In this document: positions 16,577-24,837 of the stretch, one piece after another
Layout of the letters: each line of letters begins with the position of its first letter
Numbering within the stretch: the first letter of the stretch is position 1
NCBI RefSeq assembly: GCF_003287935.1
Contig: NZ_CP030287.1
Location: 3,314,267 to 3,378,266 of the forward strand
From: Streptomyces sp. ICC1
Lineage (GTDB): Bacteria > Actinomycetota > Actinomycetes > Streptomycetales > Streptomycetaceae
Length of the DNA stretch: 64,000 nt
Direction of reading: 5' to 3'
Translations under genes and position numbers: made by a program
The notes under the pieces: model-generated
What the model saw: the letters and a program-made list of their open reading frames with translations, nothing else
What the model was told of the DNA's origin: nothing
Databases searched by the model: none

Positions 16577-16926
16577 GGCAATCTCAAGGGCGCCTCGGGA
16601 CTGCGCCAACGCCTCGCCCATGTCGTGCAGGCCCGAGGCCAGGGCCGCGAGGGGGAGAGCTGTCAGCGCGGCGGAGCCTTCATGGCGCTGCTGTTGGGAC
16701 TGATCAGCATGGCCCTCGGTGGGCTGGCTCTGGCCCGCTCCCGCCGTGCCGGCTGACCGCAGCGAACACGAGGGGGATAGTCGGCCTCGGGAAACATCAC
16801 TACAGCCGTTGGCGGATGAGGACCGCAGCGGCCGCGCGGTGGGCGAGCCCGGCCGGGTCTGCCGGTTGCTGAGCTGCGCCCTACGAGGATGCGCCCCTGC
16901 CTTCGGCAGGCTCGTCGGTAACCGGC
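16577..16926. other. intergenic scar with gene debris
   Basis: No intact gene. On the minus strand the first ~100 bp continue the kinase frame. On the plus strand 16682-16756 reads a short hydrophobic C-terminal end (MALLLGLISMALGGLALARS, stop at 16754-16756) like the end of a small membrane protein without its body. The two readings overlap, so at most one is genuine. The remainder to the permease stop shows nothing I recognise. Confidence 0.4.
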
Positions 16927-18201
16927 CTACGGCTCCCGACGGGCGGTCACCGTGCGGCGGATGCCGTACGCGGCGGCGCCGACGGCCAGCACGGCGCCGC
17001 CGGTGATCACCGACGAGATGGGCAGGGCGAAGGCCAGGACCAGGCAGCCGGCCAGCCCGACCACCGGGATGATCCGTGCGGGACGGCCCTCGGCCGGGGT
17101 GAGCGTCCAGGCCGAGGCGTTGGCGACGGCGTAGTAGACCAGCACGCCGAACGAGGAGAAGCCGATCGCCCCGCGGACATCGGTCGTCGCCGCGAGCACG
17201 GCCACCACGGCGCCGACCACGAGCTCGGCACGGTGGGGCACCTTGAACTTCGGGTGCACGGCCGAGAGCGCGTGCGGGAGGTGCCGGTCGCGGGCCATGG
17301 CGAGGGTGGTGCGCGAGATGCCCAGGATCAGGGCCAGGAGCGAGCCCAGCGCGGCCACCGCGGCCCCGACCCGTACGACGGGCACCAGCCAGTCCACCCC
17401 CGCCGCGCGCACCGCGTCGGACAGCGGGGCGGTCGCGTCGGCCAACTGCTCGGGACCGAGCACCGTCAGGACCGCAACGGCGATGACGGTGTAGACGATC
17501 AGGGTGATGCCGAGCGCGAGCGGGATGGCCCGGGGGATGGTGCGGGCCGGGTCGCGGACCTCCTCGCCGAGGGTGGCGATGCGCGCGTACCCGGCGAACG
17601 CGAAGAACAGCAGGCCGGCCGCCTGGAGCACCCCGCCGAACGTGGCGTCGTCACCGATGTCCAGCCGGGCGACGTCCGGGCTGCCGGAGGTGAACAGGGC
17701 GACGGTCACGGCGGCCAGCACCGCCAGGACCACGGCGACGATCGCCCTGGTCAACCAGGCGGACTTCTGCACCCCGGCGTAGTTGACCGCAGTCAGCGCC
17801 ACCACGGCCGCGACCGCGACCGCGTGGGCCTGCCCGGGCCAGACGTACGAGCCGACGGTCAGGGCCATCGCCGCGCAGGAGGCGGTCTTGCCGACGACGA
17901 ACGCCCAGCCCGCCAGGTAGCCCCAGAAGTCGCCCAGCCGCTCGCGGCCGTAGACGTAGGTGCCGCCGGAAGCGGGGTAACGGGCGGCGAGCCGAGCCGA
18001 GGACGTCGCGTTGCAGTACGCCACCACCGCGGCCAGCGCCAGACCCAGCAGCAGTCCGGACCCGGCAGCGCCGGCGGCCGGCCCGAGCGCAGCGAAGATC
18101 CCCGCGCCGATCATCGACCCCAGGCCGATCACCACCGCGTCGGACACCCCCAGCCGCCGCTGCAACTCGTCGGGCGTCGCTGCGGCTGATGGCTTGCTCA
18201 T
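16927..18201 (-). CDS. APC-superfamily amino-acid permease
   Basis: 424 residues, about 12 membrane helices. The first helix has the APC signature VVIGLGSMIGAGIFAALG and helix 6 the segment FFAFAGYARIATLGEEVRDPARTIPRAI. Substrate is probably an amino acid or amine; it cannot be narrowed further. ATG 18201 is chosen because AGGGAG lies six bases upstream and an upstream frame start adds unrelated sequence. Two GATATC palindromes in its promoter, one identical to that of the padR promoter, suggest PadR control. Confidence 0.87.
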   Translation of the reverse strand: MSKPSAAATPDELQRRLGVSDAVVIGLGSMIGAGIFAALGPAAGAAGSGLLLGLALAAVVAYCNATSSARLAARYPASGGTYVYGRERLGDFWGYLAGWAFVVGKTASCAAMALTVGSYVWPGQAHAVAVAAVVALTAVNYAGVQKSAWLTRAIVAVVLAVLAAVTVALFTSGSPDVARLDIGDDATFGGVLQAAGLLFFAFAGYARIATLGEEVRDPARTIPRAIPLALGITLIVYTVIAVAVLTVLGPEQLADATAPLSDAVRAAGVDWLVPVVRVGAAVAALGSLLALILGISRTTLAMARDRHLPHALSAVHPKFKVPHRAELVVGAVVAVLAATTDVRGAIGFSSFGVLVYYAVANASAWTLTPAEGRPARIIPVVGLAGCLVLAFALPISSVITGGAVLAVGAAAYGIRRTVTARREP

Positions 18202-18243
18202 GGCCCACTCCCTAGACGGCGGCGCCGTCCGCGCTGTTGGAAT

Positions 18244-18264
18244 CCGATATCGGGAGACGATATC
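18244..18264. promoter_or_regulatory. double GATATC palindrome, permease promoter
   Basis: CCGATATCGG lies at 18244-18253 and CGATATC at 18258-18264; the two GATATC cores are 13 bp apart. They sit about 43-63 bp upstream of the permease start. The first is identical to the palindrome before padR at 13488. A two-site operator is the simplest reading. Confidence 0.55.
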
Positions 18265-18391
18265 TGAGCCCACGCGGCATGGCCGCCGCAGTTCATAGCT
18301 GTCACGCAGGGTTCATTCCCCGTTGGCTTACGGGGCTTACGGGGCTTCCGGGTGACGGTCAGCGCCATCCCGTGGCGAGGCGCTGCACCCG

Positions 18392-19066
18392 CTATCGGGA
18401 CAAGGTCTGGGTGACGCGCCACAGGCGGCGGGGCAGGTCGCCCTCCTCGAAGGCGTGGACTTCGTCCAAGGCCCAGCCGTCGGCGAGCGCGTCGACCAGG
18501 TCGCGAGGGAAGAAGTGCACGGCGAAGCCGCCGTGTTCGTAGATGTCGTCGCCGTGATCGGTGCCGGCGCCGTAGTGCGCGTCGCCGGTGTGCCGGACGG
18601 TGTAGACGAAGGGGCCGCCGGGCCGCAGCACGCGGCGGACCTCGCTCACCAGGGCCAGGATCTCCTTGGTGGACAGGGCCATGCACAGGAGCATGTGCGC
18701 GAAGACCGCGTCCACGGAGTCGTCCGCCAGGGGCAGCGGCTCCCGGACGTCATGCACCGCCGTGGTCACCCGCTCCGCGACGCCTTGGCTGAGGGCGGCA
18801 TCGCGCAGCTGCTGAAGGCCGGTCTCGCTGAAGTCGGTTGCGAGGACGGTGAAGCCCTCGCGGGCGAAGAAGAGCGCGTCGCGCCCGTGCCCGGCACCCA
18901 GTTCCAGTACCTCCACCGCATCGCCGGAGCGGAACGCCTTTGCGGCGTGGGCGGCCGGAGTGGAGGGTTCTTCGCCGTACATCCCCGGGTGGGCGCCGTA
19001 CGTGCTCTGCCAATGCCGCCGCTGCGCGTCCGCCAGCTCCTGCTCACTCCACGCCACTGTGCTCAT
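18392..19066 (-). CDS. class I SAM-dependent methyltransferase
   Basis: 224 residues. The Rossmann motif I EVLELGAGHGRD lies at about 53-63, motif II ends at ATDFS, and the motif IV-like segment DSVDAVFAHMLL follows. The C-terminal part is SVRHVLRPGG-like (RRVLRPGGPFVYTV). It lacks the cysteine pairs of ArsM arsenite methyltransferases, so arsenic methylation is not supported. ATG 19066 has GGGGA immediately upstream. It shares strand with arsC, 219 bp away, but the spacing argues for its own promoter. Confidence 0.82.
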   Translation of the reverse strand: MSTVAWSEQELADAQRRHWQSTYGAHPGMYGEEPSTPAAHAAKAFRSGDAVEVLELGAGHGRDALFFAREGFTVLATDFSETGLQQLRDAALSQGVAERVTTAVHDVREPLPLADDSVDAVFAHMLLCMALSTKEILALVSEVRRVLRPGGPFVYTVRHTGDAHYGAGTDHGDDIYEHGGFAVHFFPRDLVDALADGWALDEVHAFEEGDLPRRLWRVTQTLSR

Positions 19067-19284
19067 TTCCCCTTGTGCTCCCGGCGTTTCGCCAGGTCGT
19101 CGGCCTGCCCTGCGCGGCGGCCACCACCGCGCAAGACCATTGAACCGGACGGTTCGGACTGCAGCGGGGACTGTCTGCAGACTTGCCGCAGAGGTGCCGT
19201 CGGCCAGGGCGGCAAGGTGGCGCTCGGCGTCGAGGGCCGCCGCGCAGCCGACCGCATCATGACGACGAACGTGGAGGCCGCAGC

Positions 19285-19707
19285 TCAGCTCTTCTGCTTC
19301 TTCGCGTCGACCTCGGCGATGAGGCCCTCGATCAGGCCCTTGATCTCGTCGCGGATGGGGCGGACGGCCTCCACCCCCTGACCGGCCGGGTCCGCGAGCT
19401 GCCAGTCGAGGTAGGTCTTGCCGGGGAAGTACGGGCATGCGTCGCCGCAGCCCATGGTGATCACGTAGTCGGAGGCCTGGACAGCCTCGGGGGTCAGCAC
19501 CTTCGGCTTCTGGTCGGAGATGTCGATGCTCAGCTCGGCCATGGCGGCGACGGCGGAGGGGTTGACCTGGTCGCCGGGCAGGGATCCGGCGGAGCGGACC
19601 TCGACGCGGTCACCGGCGAGGTGGCGCAGGAAGCCGGCGGCCATCTGGGAGCGGCCTGCGTTGTGGACACAGACGAACAGCACGGACGCGAGCGGGGTGG
19701 AGGACAT
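19285..19707 (-). CDS. arsC: arsenate reductase, thioredoxin-coupled type
   Basis: 140 residues. All three redox cysteines of the LMW-PTP-type ArsC are present: Cys13 in the P-loop CVHNAGRS, and Cys87 and Cys91 in MGCGDACP. The enzyme reduces arsenate to arsenite in the cytoplasm, with electrons from thioredoxin or mycothiol systems. The ATG at 19707 follows AAGGGAAGAACTG. It is divergent from an ArsR gene at 19901, so the 193-bp gap should hold a shared arsenic-responsive promoter. No ArsB or Acr3 pump is present next to it. Confidence 0.92.
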   Translation of the reverse strand: MSSTPLASVLFVCVHNAGRSQMAAGFLRHLAGDRVEVRSAGSLPGDQVNPSAVAAMAELSIDISDQKPKVLTPEAVQASDYVITMGCGDACPYFPGKTYLDWQLADPAGQGVEAVRPIRDEIKGLIEGLIAEVDAKKQKS

Positions 19708-19710
19708 CAG

Positions 19711-19852
19711 TTCTTCCCTTTACGGAGTGGACCGGCAGGTGGTGCGGTAGCGGCCTGTCGCCCGGCAGCCCGTGGATGTACCGCCAGGCGTTCATCAGGA
19801 AGTGCGGGACGTGGCGAGGCAGGTACGGGAATCCCCTTCCCCGCGGTTACGA
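19711..19852 (-). other. protein-like minus-strand fragment before arsC
   Basis: The minus strand reads FPYLPRHVPHFLMNAWRYIH and then GLPGDRPLPHHLPVH just before the arsC start. Its composition looks like the C-terminal end of a real protein, but it opens only after a TAA and has no body. I do not recognise it. It may be the relic of an upstream ars-operon member. Confidence 0.3.
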
Positions 19853-19900
19853 CTCAGTCCGGGCTGACATCAGGTCCGGGTGATGTGACATTATCAGTCC

Positions 19901-20215
19901 ATGATGACGTCAGTCGACACTGATCTGATCCGGGTTCTGGCCGACCCGCTCAGGCTCCAGATCGTGACCCTCCTCGCGCAGGAGACGCTCTGCACCACGC
20001 ACCTGGTCGAGGAGACCGGCGCGAAGCAGACCAACCTCTCCAACCACCTCAAGGTGCTGCGCGATGCCGGGGTCGTGGAGACGGAGCCGTGCGGACGGTT
20101 CACCTACTACCGGCTGCGCCCGGAAGTCATCGAAGCGCTCGCCGGTCAGTTCGCCGATCTCGCCCGGACCGCGCGCACCACCGCCGAAGCGAACCTCAAG
20201 CGGTCCTGCCCGTAG
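19901..20215 (+). CDS. ArsR-family repressor
   Basis: 104 residues. The winged helix runs through LIRVLADPLRLQIVTLL and KQTNLSNHLKVLRDAG. Cysteines at 31 (TLCTTH), 64 (EPCGRF) and 103 (RSCP) could form an As(III) or Cd site; there is no CxC pair. It is divergent from arsC and directly upstream of an aquaporin gene, an arrangement seen in actinobacterial ars loci where an aquaglyceroporin exports or equilibrates arsenite. ATG 19901 and the adjacent ATG 19904 are both possible starts. Confidence 0.87.
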   Translation: MMTSVDTDLIRVLADPLRLQIVTLLAQETLCTTHLVEETGAKQTNLSNHLKVLRDAGVVETEPCGRFTYYRLRPEVIEALAGQFADLARTARTTAEANLKRSCP

Positions 20216-20252
20216 CCTTCCGCGTTCTGCCTCACCTGCCCGAGGGGCCCTC

Positions 20253-20936
20253 TTGCCCACCACCGAGCCCGTCGGCACCGCCCCCGCAGCGGATGCCGTC
20301 ACGGCCGCCGGCGCGCCGCAGCCCGCACCCGGCGCCACCCCACCGCGTACGCCTCTCATGGCCAGGGCTGCTTCCGAGCTCGTCGGCACGGCCGCTCTGG
20401 TCGCGGTCGGCCCGGTCTCCGGCGCCCACTTCAACCCCGCCGTCACCCTGGCCGAGTGGTGGACCGCACGCCGGGACGGCGCCGGGGTCACCGTCCGTGA
20501 GACGGCTGTGTACGTGCCTTCGCAGATCGTCGGTGCGATCGCGGGCGCGGTGCTCGCGGACGCGATGTTCGGCGAGCCGCTGGTGAAGTGGTCCACCCAC
20601 GACCGCTCCGCCGAGAACCTCCTCCTCGGCGAGGTCGTCGCCACTGCCGGGCTGATCCTGCTGATCTTCGGCCTCGCCCGCACCGATCGTCTCCGCTTCG
20701 CGCCGGTCGCGGTCGCCTCGTACATCGGTGCCGCGTACTGGTTCACCTCGTCCACGTCGTTCGCCAACCCGGCGGTGACGATCGGCCGCGCCTTCACCGA
20801 CACCTTCGCGGGGATAGCCCCGGCCTCGGTTCCGGCCTTCATCGGCGCCCAACTGGCCGGCGTGGTCATCGGTCTCGCACTGGTGGCGGTCATCTTCATG
20901 CGGGGCAAGGCCGCCACCGGAGCACCCACCGCATGA
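20253..20936 (+). CDS. aquaporin / MIP channel, internally shortened
   Basis: 227 residues from a TTG start at 20253 with GAGGGG upstream; ATG 20358 is an alternative. Both pore motifs are intact: GAHFNPAVT and FANPAVTIG. In full-length MIP proteins the first helix (ELVGTALLVA...) is followed by a loop and a second helix before GPVSGAHFNP. Here ELVGTAALVAVGPVSGAHFNP runs straight through, so about 35 residues including the second helix seem to be missing in frame. Arsenite permeation would be its role in an ars locus; function after this loss is doubtful. Confidence 0.78.
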   Translation: MPTTEPVGTAPAADAVTAAGAPQPAPGATPPRTPLMARAASELVGTAALVAVGPVSGAHFNPAVTLAEWWTARRDGAGVTVRETAVYVPSQIVGAIAGAVLADAMFGEPLVKWSTHDRSAENLLLGEVVATAGLILLIFGLARTDRLRFAPVAVASYIGAAYWFTSSTSFANPAVTIGRAFTDTFAGIAPASVPAFIGAQLAGVVIGLALVAVIFMRGKAATGAPTA

Positions 20937-20986
20937 CGATGAGCGCGGATGTGGTGGTGATTGGCGGCGGCCGTTCCGCGCGATGA
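20933..20986 (+). pseudogene. arsO-like flavoprotein, 5' remnant
   Basis: An ATG overlapping the aquaporin stop (ATGA) opens a 17-codon frame reading VVVIGGGRSAR before a TGA. The beta strand and GxGxxG-like start are typical of ArsO-type FAD monooxygenases that follow aquaporin or arsB genes in ars operons. The rest of the gene is absent; the following 180 bp show no recognisable continuation. It is a clear deletion scar. Confidence 0.6.
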
Positions 20987-21169
20987 GGGCCGTGAGACCG
21001 CAGAGCTGCTCGGCTGATGAGGACAGCGCGTCCGGGCGGCGGCCTGCCGGACGGTGGCGGCCTCGGTCAGTAGATGCGGTCGCAGGCAGCCGTGGGCGGT
21101 GGTCCAGCGCGGTCGCCCGAGTAGAGGGAGACTGAGAAGGCGCCGAGACTCGGCCGTCGGGAGACGATC

Positions 21170-21451
21170 ATGGACAGGCATCACGAATTCCACATCGATC
21201 GGGCCGGTCATTCGGTATCGGTGAGCATCCATGGGGATCACCCGCATGTGATCGAGCTGCTCGTCGACGGCGAAGAGCTCGGCCGTCGCACCGCCCGGAC
21301 GGGATCCTGGATCCTGGATGCCGAACTGCCCACCGAGCCCCCGACGCCCCTCCGGGTGCGGGTCCACCTGCCCCATACGGCCAGTACCCCGCGCTGCACC
21401 CTGGAGATGGACGGCAGAGAAGAGGCCATGCCGCAGCGGGCCCATGCGTGA
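21170..21451 (+). CDS. small hypothetical protein
   Basis: 93 residues, hydrophilic, no signal peptide or membrane helix. It starts at ATG 21170 with GGGAG eight bases upstream. The N-terminal half (HEFHIDRAGHSVSVSIHG, then VIELLVDGEEL) looks like a beta-rich domain with several His; the C-terminal half is polar with one Cys. I do not recognise a family. It stands alone between the arsO remnant and a DinB-like gene on the opposite strand. Confidence 0.55.
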   Translation: MDRHHEFHIDRAGHSVSVSIHGDHPHVIELLVDGEELGRRTARTGSWILDAELPTEPPTPLRVRVHLPHTASTPRCTLEMDGREEAMPQRAHA

Positions 21452-21522
21452 ACCGGCGCTGTGCCTGCGGCGAGCCCGATCGATCCGGTCGCCGTTGTCG
21501 GCGTCGGCTGACCCGCGCGGTG

Positions 21523-22062
21523 TCAGCGGGGGCCGGGCAGGGTGAGCTGGCGCCGGTGGAAGTCGAAGTGCTGGGCCGGGTAGTGGTAGAGGTCCGTGAC
21601 CGTCATGAAGTCGCGGAAGAACGGATCCCACCGGACGGGGTAGTGCATCCCCAGAGTGAAGGCGGCCTCTGGCGCTGTGTCGAGGCGGCGGTGCAGGTCG
21701 TCGACGACTCGGTCGAACGTCACGCCCATCCGCCGGCGCCCGAGGATCCGGACGGCCCCGACCGGGCCCAGAAAGTTGATGACATCGAATGGCCTGGTCG
21801 CGCTGTTCAGGAACCGGGCGAAGACCCGGCTGGCGCCACGCGGCAGCCACCCGAAGATCCGCATCACGGCCAGCAGCGGCCGGATGAGGATGAAGCCGAA
21901 GAGCATGTGGAACAGCAGCTGCTCGTTCGTCCAGCGAGTTTCCTGGGTGGGCAAGTCCAGGTCCGCCGGCGTGGCGGCGTCGAGGAGCTGATGAAACTCG
22001 GCGCGGACCCGCTCCAGCTCGTCATGGATCAGCCGGCGGTCCACCAGCGGCTCATCTTTCAC
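21523..22062 (-). CDS. DinB-like four-helix protein
   Basis: 179 residues. It has a DinB/DUF664-type pattern: a long first helix (IHDELERVRAEFHQLLDAA), the W/N-containing TRWTNEQLLFHML segment where a metal-binding His normally sits, and a late HYPAQHFDFHRRQL stretch. Family members include mycothiol-dependent enzymes and damage-inducible proteins. GTG 22062 is chosen because GGAG lies eight bases upstream. It lies downstream of, and on the same strand as, an arsR gene, 125 bp apart. Confidence 0.65.
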   Translation of the reverse strand: MKDEPLVDRRLIHDELERVRAEFHQLLDAATPADLDLPTQETRWTNEQLLFHMLFGFILIRPLLAVMRIFGWLPRGASRVFARFLNSATRPFDVINFLGPVGAVRILGRRRMGVTFDRVVDDLHRRLDTAPEAAFTLGMHYPVRWDPFFRDFMTVTDLYHYPAQHFDFHRRQLTLPGPR

Positions 22063-22187
22063 GGGACACACTCCGTTCCCTTGCACCGCAGACCGCGTCT
22101 GGAGAAACAGCCTCGCCCTGAGGATGCCGCCAATGCGTCTTGAGGCGACGGGCCGTCGGCGGGTGGCCGCCGTGTCGGCGAGGAGGT

Positions 22188-22547
22188 TCAGCTTGCCGTC
22201 GCGAGGAGCTGACTCATCGCTGCGACGACGGACGGTTCGACGCGGTAGTAGACCCAGGTTCCGCGGCGCTCGGAGGAGAGCAGTCCCGCTTCCTTGAGCT
22301 TCTTCAGGTGGTGGGAGACCGTCGGCTGGGAGACGCCGACGTCGGAGATGTCGCACACGCAGGCCTCGCCTCCCTCGTGGGAGGCGACCGCCGAGAACAG
22401 CCGCAGGCGCACCGGGTCTCCGAGTGCCTTGAACATCTTCGCCGTGCGCTCGGCCTCTTCGGCGTTCAGGGGGCGCTCGGTGAGCGGGGGGCAGCACGGC
22501 GCCACGGCCTCGGGCTCCGGTAGCGGCAGGACCTTGGCATTCGACAT
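22188..22547 (-). CDS. arsR: arsenic-responsive ArsR repressor
   Basis: 119 residues. The helix-3 ligand motif is the classical GGEACVCDI (Cys63, Cys65), an As(III)/Sb(III) site, with an additional N-terminal APCCP pair (Cys18-Cys19). The recognition helix is QPTVSHHLKKL. It is divergent from a flavoprotein gene at 22775 across 227 bp that contain two ATGTTGAC elements, so it is likely to repress both itself and that gene. ATG 22547 gives a natural N-terminus (MSNAKVLPLPE) seen in streptomycete ArsR proteins. Confidence 0.9.
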   Translation of the reverse strand: MSNAKVLPLPEPEAVAPCCPPLTERPLNAEEAERTAKMFKALGDPVRLRLFSAVASHEGGEACVCDISDVGVSQPTVSHHLKKLKEAGLLSSERRGTWVYYRVEPSVVAAMSQLLATAS

Positions 22548-22708
22548 ACGCCTATGTTGACACATGTCGAAGCAGTGGGTCAGGTGCGTGGCGCGTCGAC
22601 ATCGCCCCAGGTGGGCCCCCTGCGAGCTCGTCGGGTGGCCCGTGCGGCCCGTGGGGGCGCAGCGGCTGCGTTCTTTTAGATTTGATGAATGTCTATGTTG
22701 ACGAACAT
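22544..22708. promoter_or_regulatory. two ArsR operator candidates
   Basis: ACATA-CGCC-TATGT (22544-22557) overlaps the arsR start. ATGTT-GACG-AACAT (22695-22708) lies 67 bp upstream of the flavoprotein start. Both contain ATGTTGAC, so the same protein could bind each. They frame the divergent arsR-flavoprotein promoters. Confidence 0.55.
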
Positions 22709-22774
22709 CGATACAAGGTTCATGCTGGAAGCGTCCGGTCATCGATAGATGTCGAATCAACAGGGGAGTCCGTC

Positions 22775-24130
22775 GTGAACGCATCCACCACCGCCCTGCC
22801 CGTCGTGGTCATCGGAGCAGGCCCCGTCGGTCTGGCTGCGGCGGCCCACCTCGTCGAGCGCGGCATCGAGCCGCTGGTACTGGAGGCCGGTAGTTCGGCC
22901 GGCTCGGCCGTCCGGGAGTGGTCGCACGTACGGCTGTTCTCGACCTGGTCCGAGGTCGTCGACCCCGCCGCCGAGAAGCTGCTGGCCCCGACCGGCTGGA
23001 CCGCGCCCGACGGTGGCTCGTACCCGACGGGCGGCGACTGGGCCGAGCAGTACCTCCAGCCCCTCGCCGACGTCCTCGGTGATCGGGTCCGCTACGGCGC
23101 CACCGTGACCGGCGTCTCCCGCTTGGGCCGCGACCGGGTTGTCGACGTGGACCGGGAGGCGCAGCCGTTCACCGTGCACGTGACGCTCGCCGACGGATCC
23201 GAGGAGCGGCTCACCGCCCGGGCTGTCGTCGATGCGTCCGGCACCTGGTCCACTCCGAGCCCCCTCGGCGGGGACGGCCTGCCCGCGCCCGGCGAACGCG
23301 CCGCCGCCGGCCGGATCTCCTACCGAGTCCCGGACCTCAAGGACCCGGCCGTCCGCGCCCGCTACGCCGGCGGGCGCACCGCCGTCATCGGCTCCGGAGC
23401 CTCCGCGTTCACCGCCCTCGCCTACCTCGCCGAACTCGTGAAGGCCGAGCCCGGGACACACGCCGTGTGGATCCTGCGGCGCGGGATCAGCGGCTCCACC
23501 TTCGGCGGGGGAGAGGCCGACCAGCTGCCCGCCCGCGGCGCGCTTGGCCTGGCTGCCAAGGCCGCGGTCGAGGCCGGCCACGCCGACGCGGTCACCGGCT
23601 TCCGCACCACCGCCGTCGAGAGGACCGGCGAGCAGCTGGTCCTGGTCGCCGAGGACGGCCGCCGACTGGACCCGGTCGACGAGGTCATCGCCCTCACCGG
23701 CTTCCGCCCCGACCTCTCCTTCCTGGACGAGCTCCGCCTCGGCCTCGACGAGCGCCTCCAGGCCCCCACCGAACTGGCCCCGCTGATCGATCCCAACCAG
23801 CACTCCTGCGGCACCGTCTACCCCCACGGAGTGACGGAGCTGTCCCACCCCGAACAGGACGTCTACCTCGTCGGCATGAAGAGCTACGGCCGCGCGCCGA
23901 CCTTCCTCGCCATGACCGGCTACGAGCAGGTCCGCTCCATCGCCGCGGCCCTGGCCTGTGACCGCGAGGCCGCCGAGCGGGTGGAGCTGACCCTCCCGGA
24001 GACCGGAGTCTGCGGTGGCGCGGGCCTCTTCGACGAGCCCGGGGCCGTTGAAGAGGAATCCGGCGGTGGCTGCTGCGCCGCCCCGGCCACCCTCACCATC
24101 GGGGCCCCGGCCCGGTCCGGCGGCTGCTGA
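22775..24130 (+). CDS. FAD-dependent NAD(P)-binding flavoprotein with Cys-rich C-terminus
   Basis: 451 residues. Two Rossmann motifs are visible: VVVIGAGPVGLAAAAHL at the N-terminus (FAD) and AVIGSGASAFTALAYL near residue 200 (NAD(P)). The middle resembles flavin monooxygenase / lysine N-hydroxylase-like proteins. The last 35 residues hold CGGAG, GGGCCAAP and a terminal GGC, a cluster of four to five cysteines that could bind arsenite or another soft metal. GTG 22775 follows AGGGGAG; an upstream ATG would cover the operator region. It is divergent from arsR and precedes an MFS gene, so a trivalent-arsenic oxidation role is plausible. Confidence 0.78.
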   Translation: MNASTTALPVVVIGAGPVGLAAAAHLVERGIEPLVLEAGSSAGSAVREWSHVRLFSTWSEVVDPAAEKLLAPTGWTAPDGGSYPTGGDWAEQYLQPLADVLGDRVRYGATVTGVSRLGRDRVVDVDREAQPFTVHVTLADGSEERLTARAVVDASGTWSTPSPLGGDGLPAPGERAAAGRISYRVPDLKDPAVRARYAGGRTAVIGSGASAFTALAYLAELVKAEPGTHAVWILRRGISGSTFGGGEADQLPARGALGLAAKAAVEAGHADAVTGFRTTAVERTGEQLVLVAEDGRRLDPVDEVIALTGFRPDLSFLDELRLGLDERLQAPTELAPLIDPNQHSCGTVYPHGVTELSHPEQDVYLVGMKSYGRAPTFLAMTGYEQVRSIAAALACDREAAERVELTLPETGVCGGAGLFDEPGAVEEESGGGCCAAPATLTIGAPARSGGC

Positions 24131-24135
24131 CCTCC

Positions 24136-24837
24136 GTGACCGACCTCCACAGCACGGGGGCCGCGACCGGGACGGGGGACCGGTCGCGGCCCCGCGCCGT
24201 CCTGCCCGCGCTCTGTGCCACGCAGATCACGAGCTGGGGCATCGTCTACTACGCGTTCCCCGTCCTCCTCCCGCGCCTGACCGCCGACACCGGCTGGTCC
24301 ACCCATGCCGCCACCGCTGCCTTCTCCCTCGCCCTGCTCGTCTCGGCGGCGGTCGGCGTCCCCGTCGGTCGCATCCTCGACCGCCGGGGCCCGCGCGCCG
24401 TCATGACGACCGGATCCGTCCTCGGCACCCTCGCGATCCTTGTGATCGCCGCCGCCCCCAACCTCCCCGTCTTCACCGCCGGGTGGATCCTCGCGGGTGT
24501 GGCCATGGCGTCCACCTTCTACCCGCCCGCCTTCGCCGCCCTCACCCGCTGGTGGGGTCCGGACCGGATCCGGGCGCTCACCGTCGTCACGCTGGCCGGC
24601 GGCCTCGCCTCCACGCTCTTCGCGCCGCTCACCGCAGTCCTCGCCGACCACCTGAGCTGGCGGTCCACCTACGCCGTACTCGCCGTGATCCTCGCGGCCG
24701 TCACCATTCCCGCGCACGCCCTGGCCCTGCGCGCCCCGTGGCCCGCAGCGCCGTCTTCCTCGTCGCATCCACCGACGCCGACTACAGCAACGCCAAGCTC
24801 ACCGTCCTGCCCACCGAGCGCTTCGAAGCCCGGATAG
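24136..24837 (+). pseudogene. MFS transporter, truncated after six helices
   Basis: Starts at a GTG six bases after the flavoprotein stop. The first about 205 residues are a clean MFS N-terminal half: PALCATQITSWGIVYYAFPVL, the motif-A loop GRILDRRGPRAV and helices to VLAVILAAVTIPAHALAL. After RAPWP the frame degenerates to Ser/Thr/Pro and stops at 24837. A different frame resumes MFS-like VARSAVFLVAS at about 24740, so a deletion removed the linker and frame. Normal members have about 400 residues. It was probably the efflux partner of the flavoprotein. Confidence 0.75.

Noticed and set aside
18392..19066. Methyltransferase as ArsM arsenite methyltransferase
   Set aside because: The Cys pairs needed to bind As(III) are missing; only a generic SAM fold is supported.
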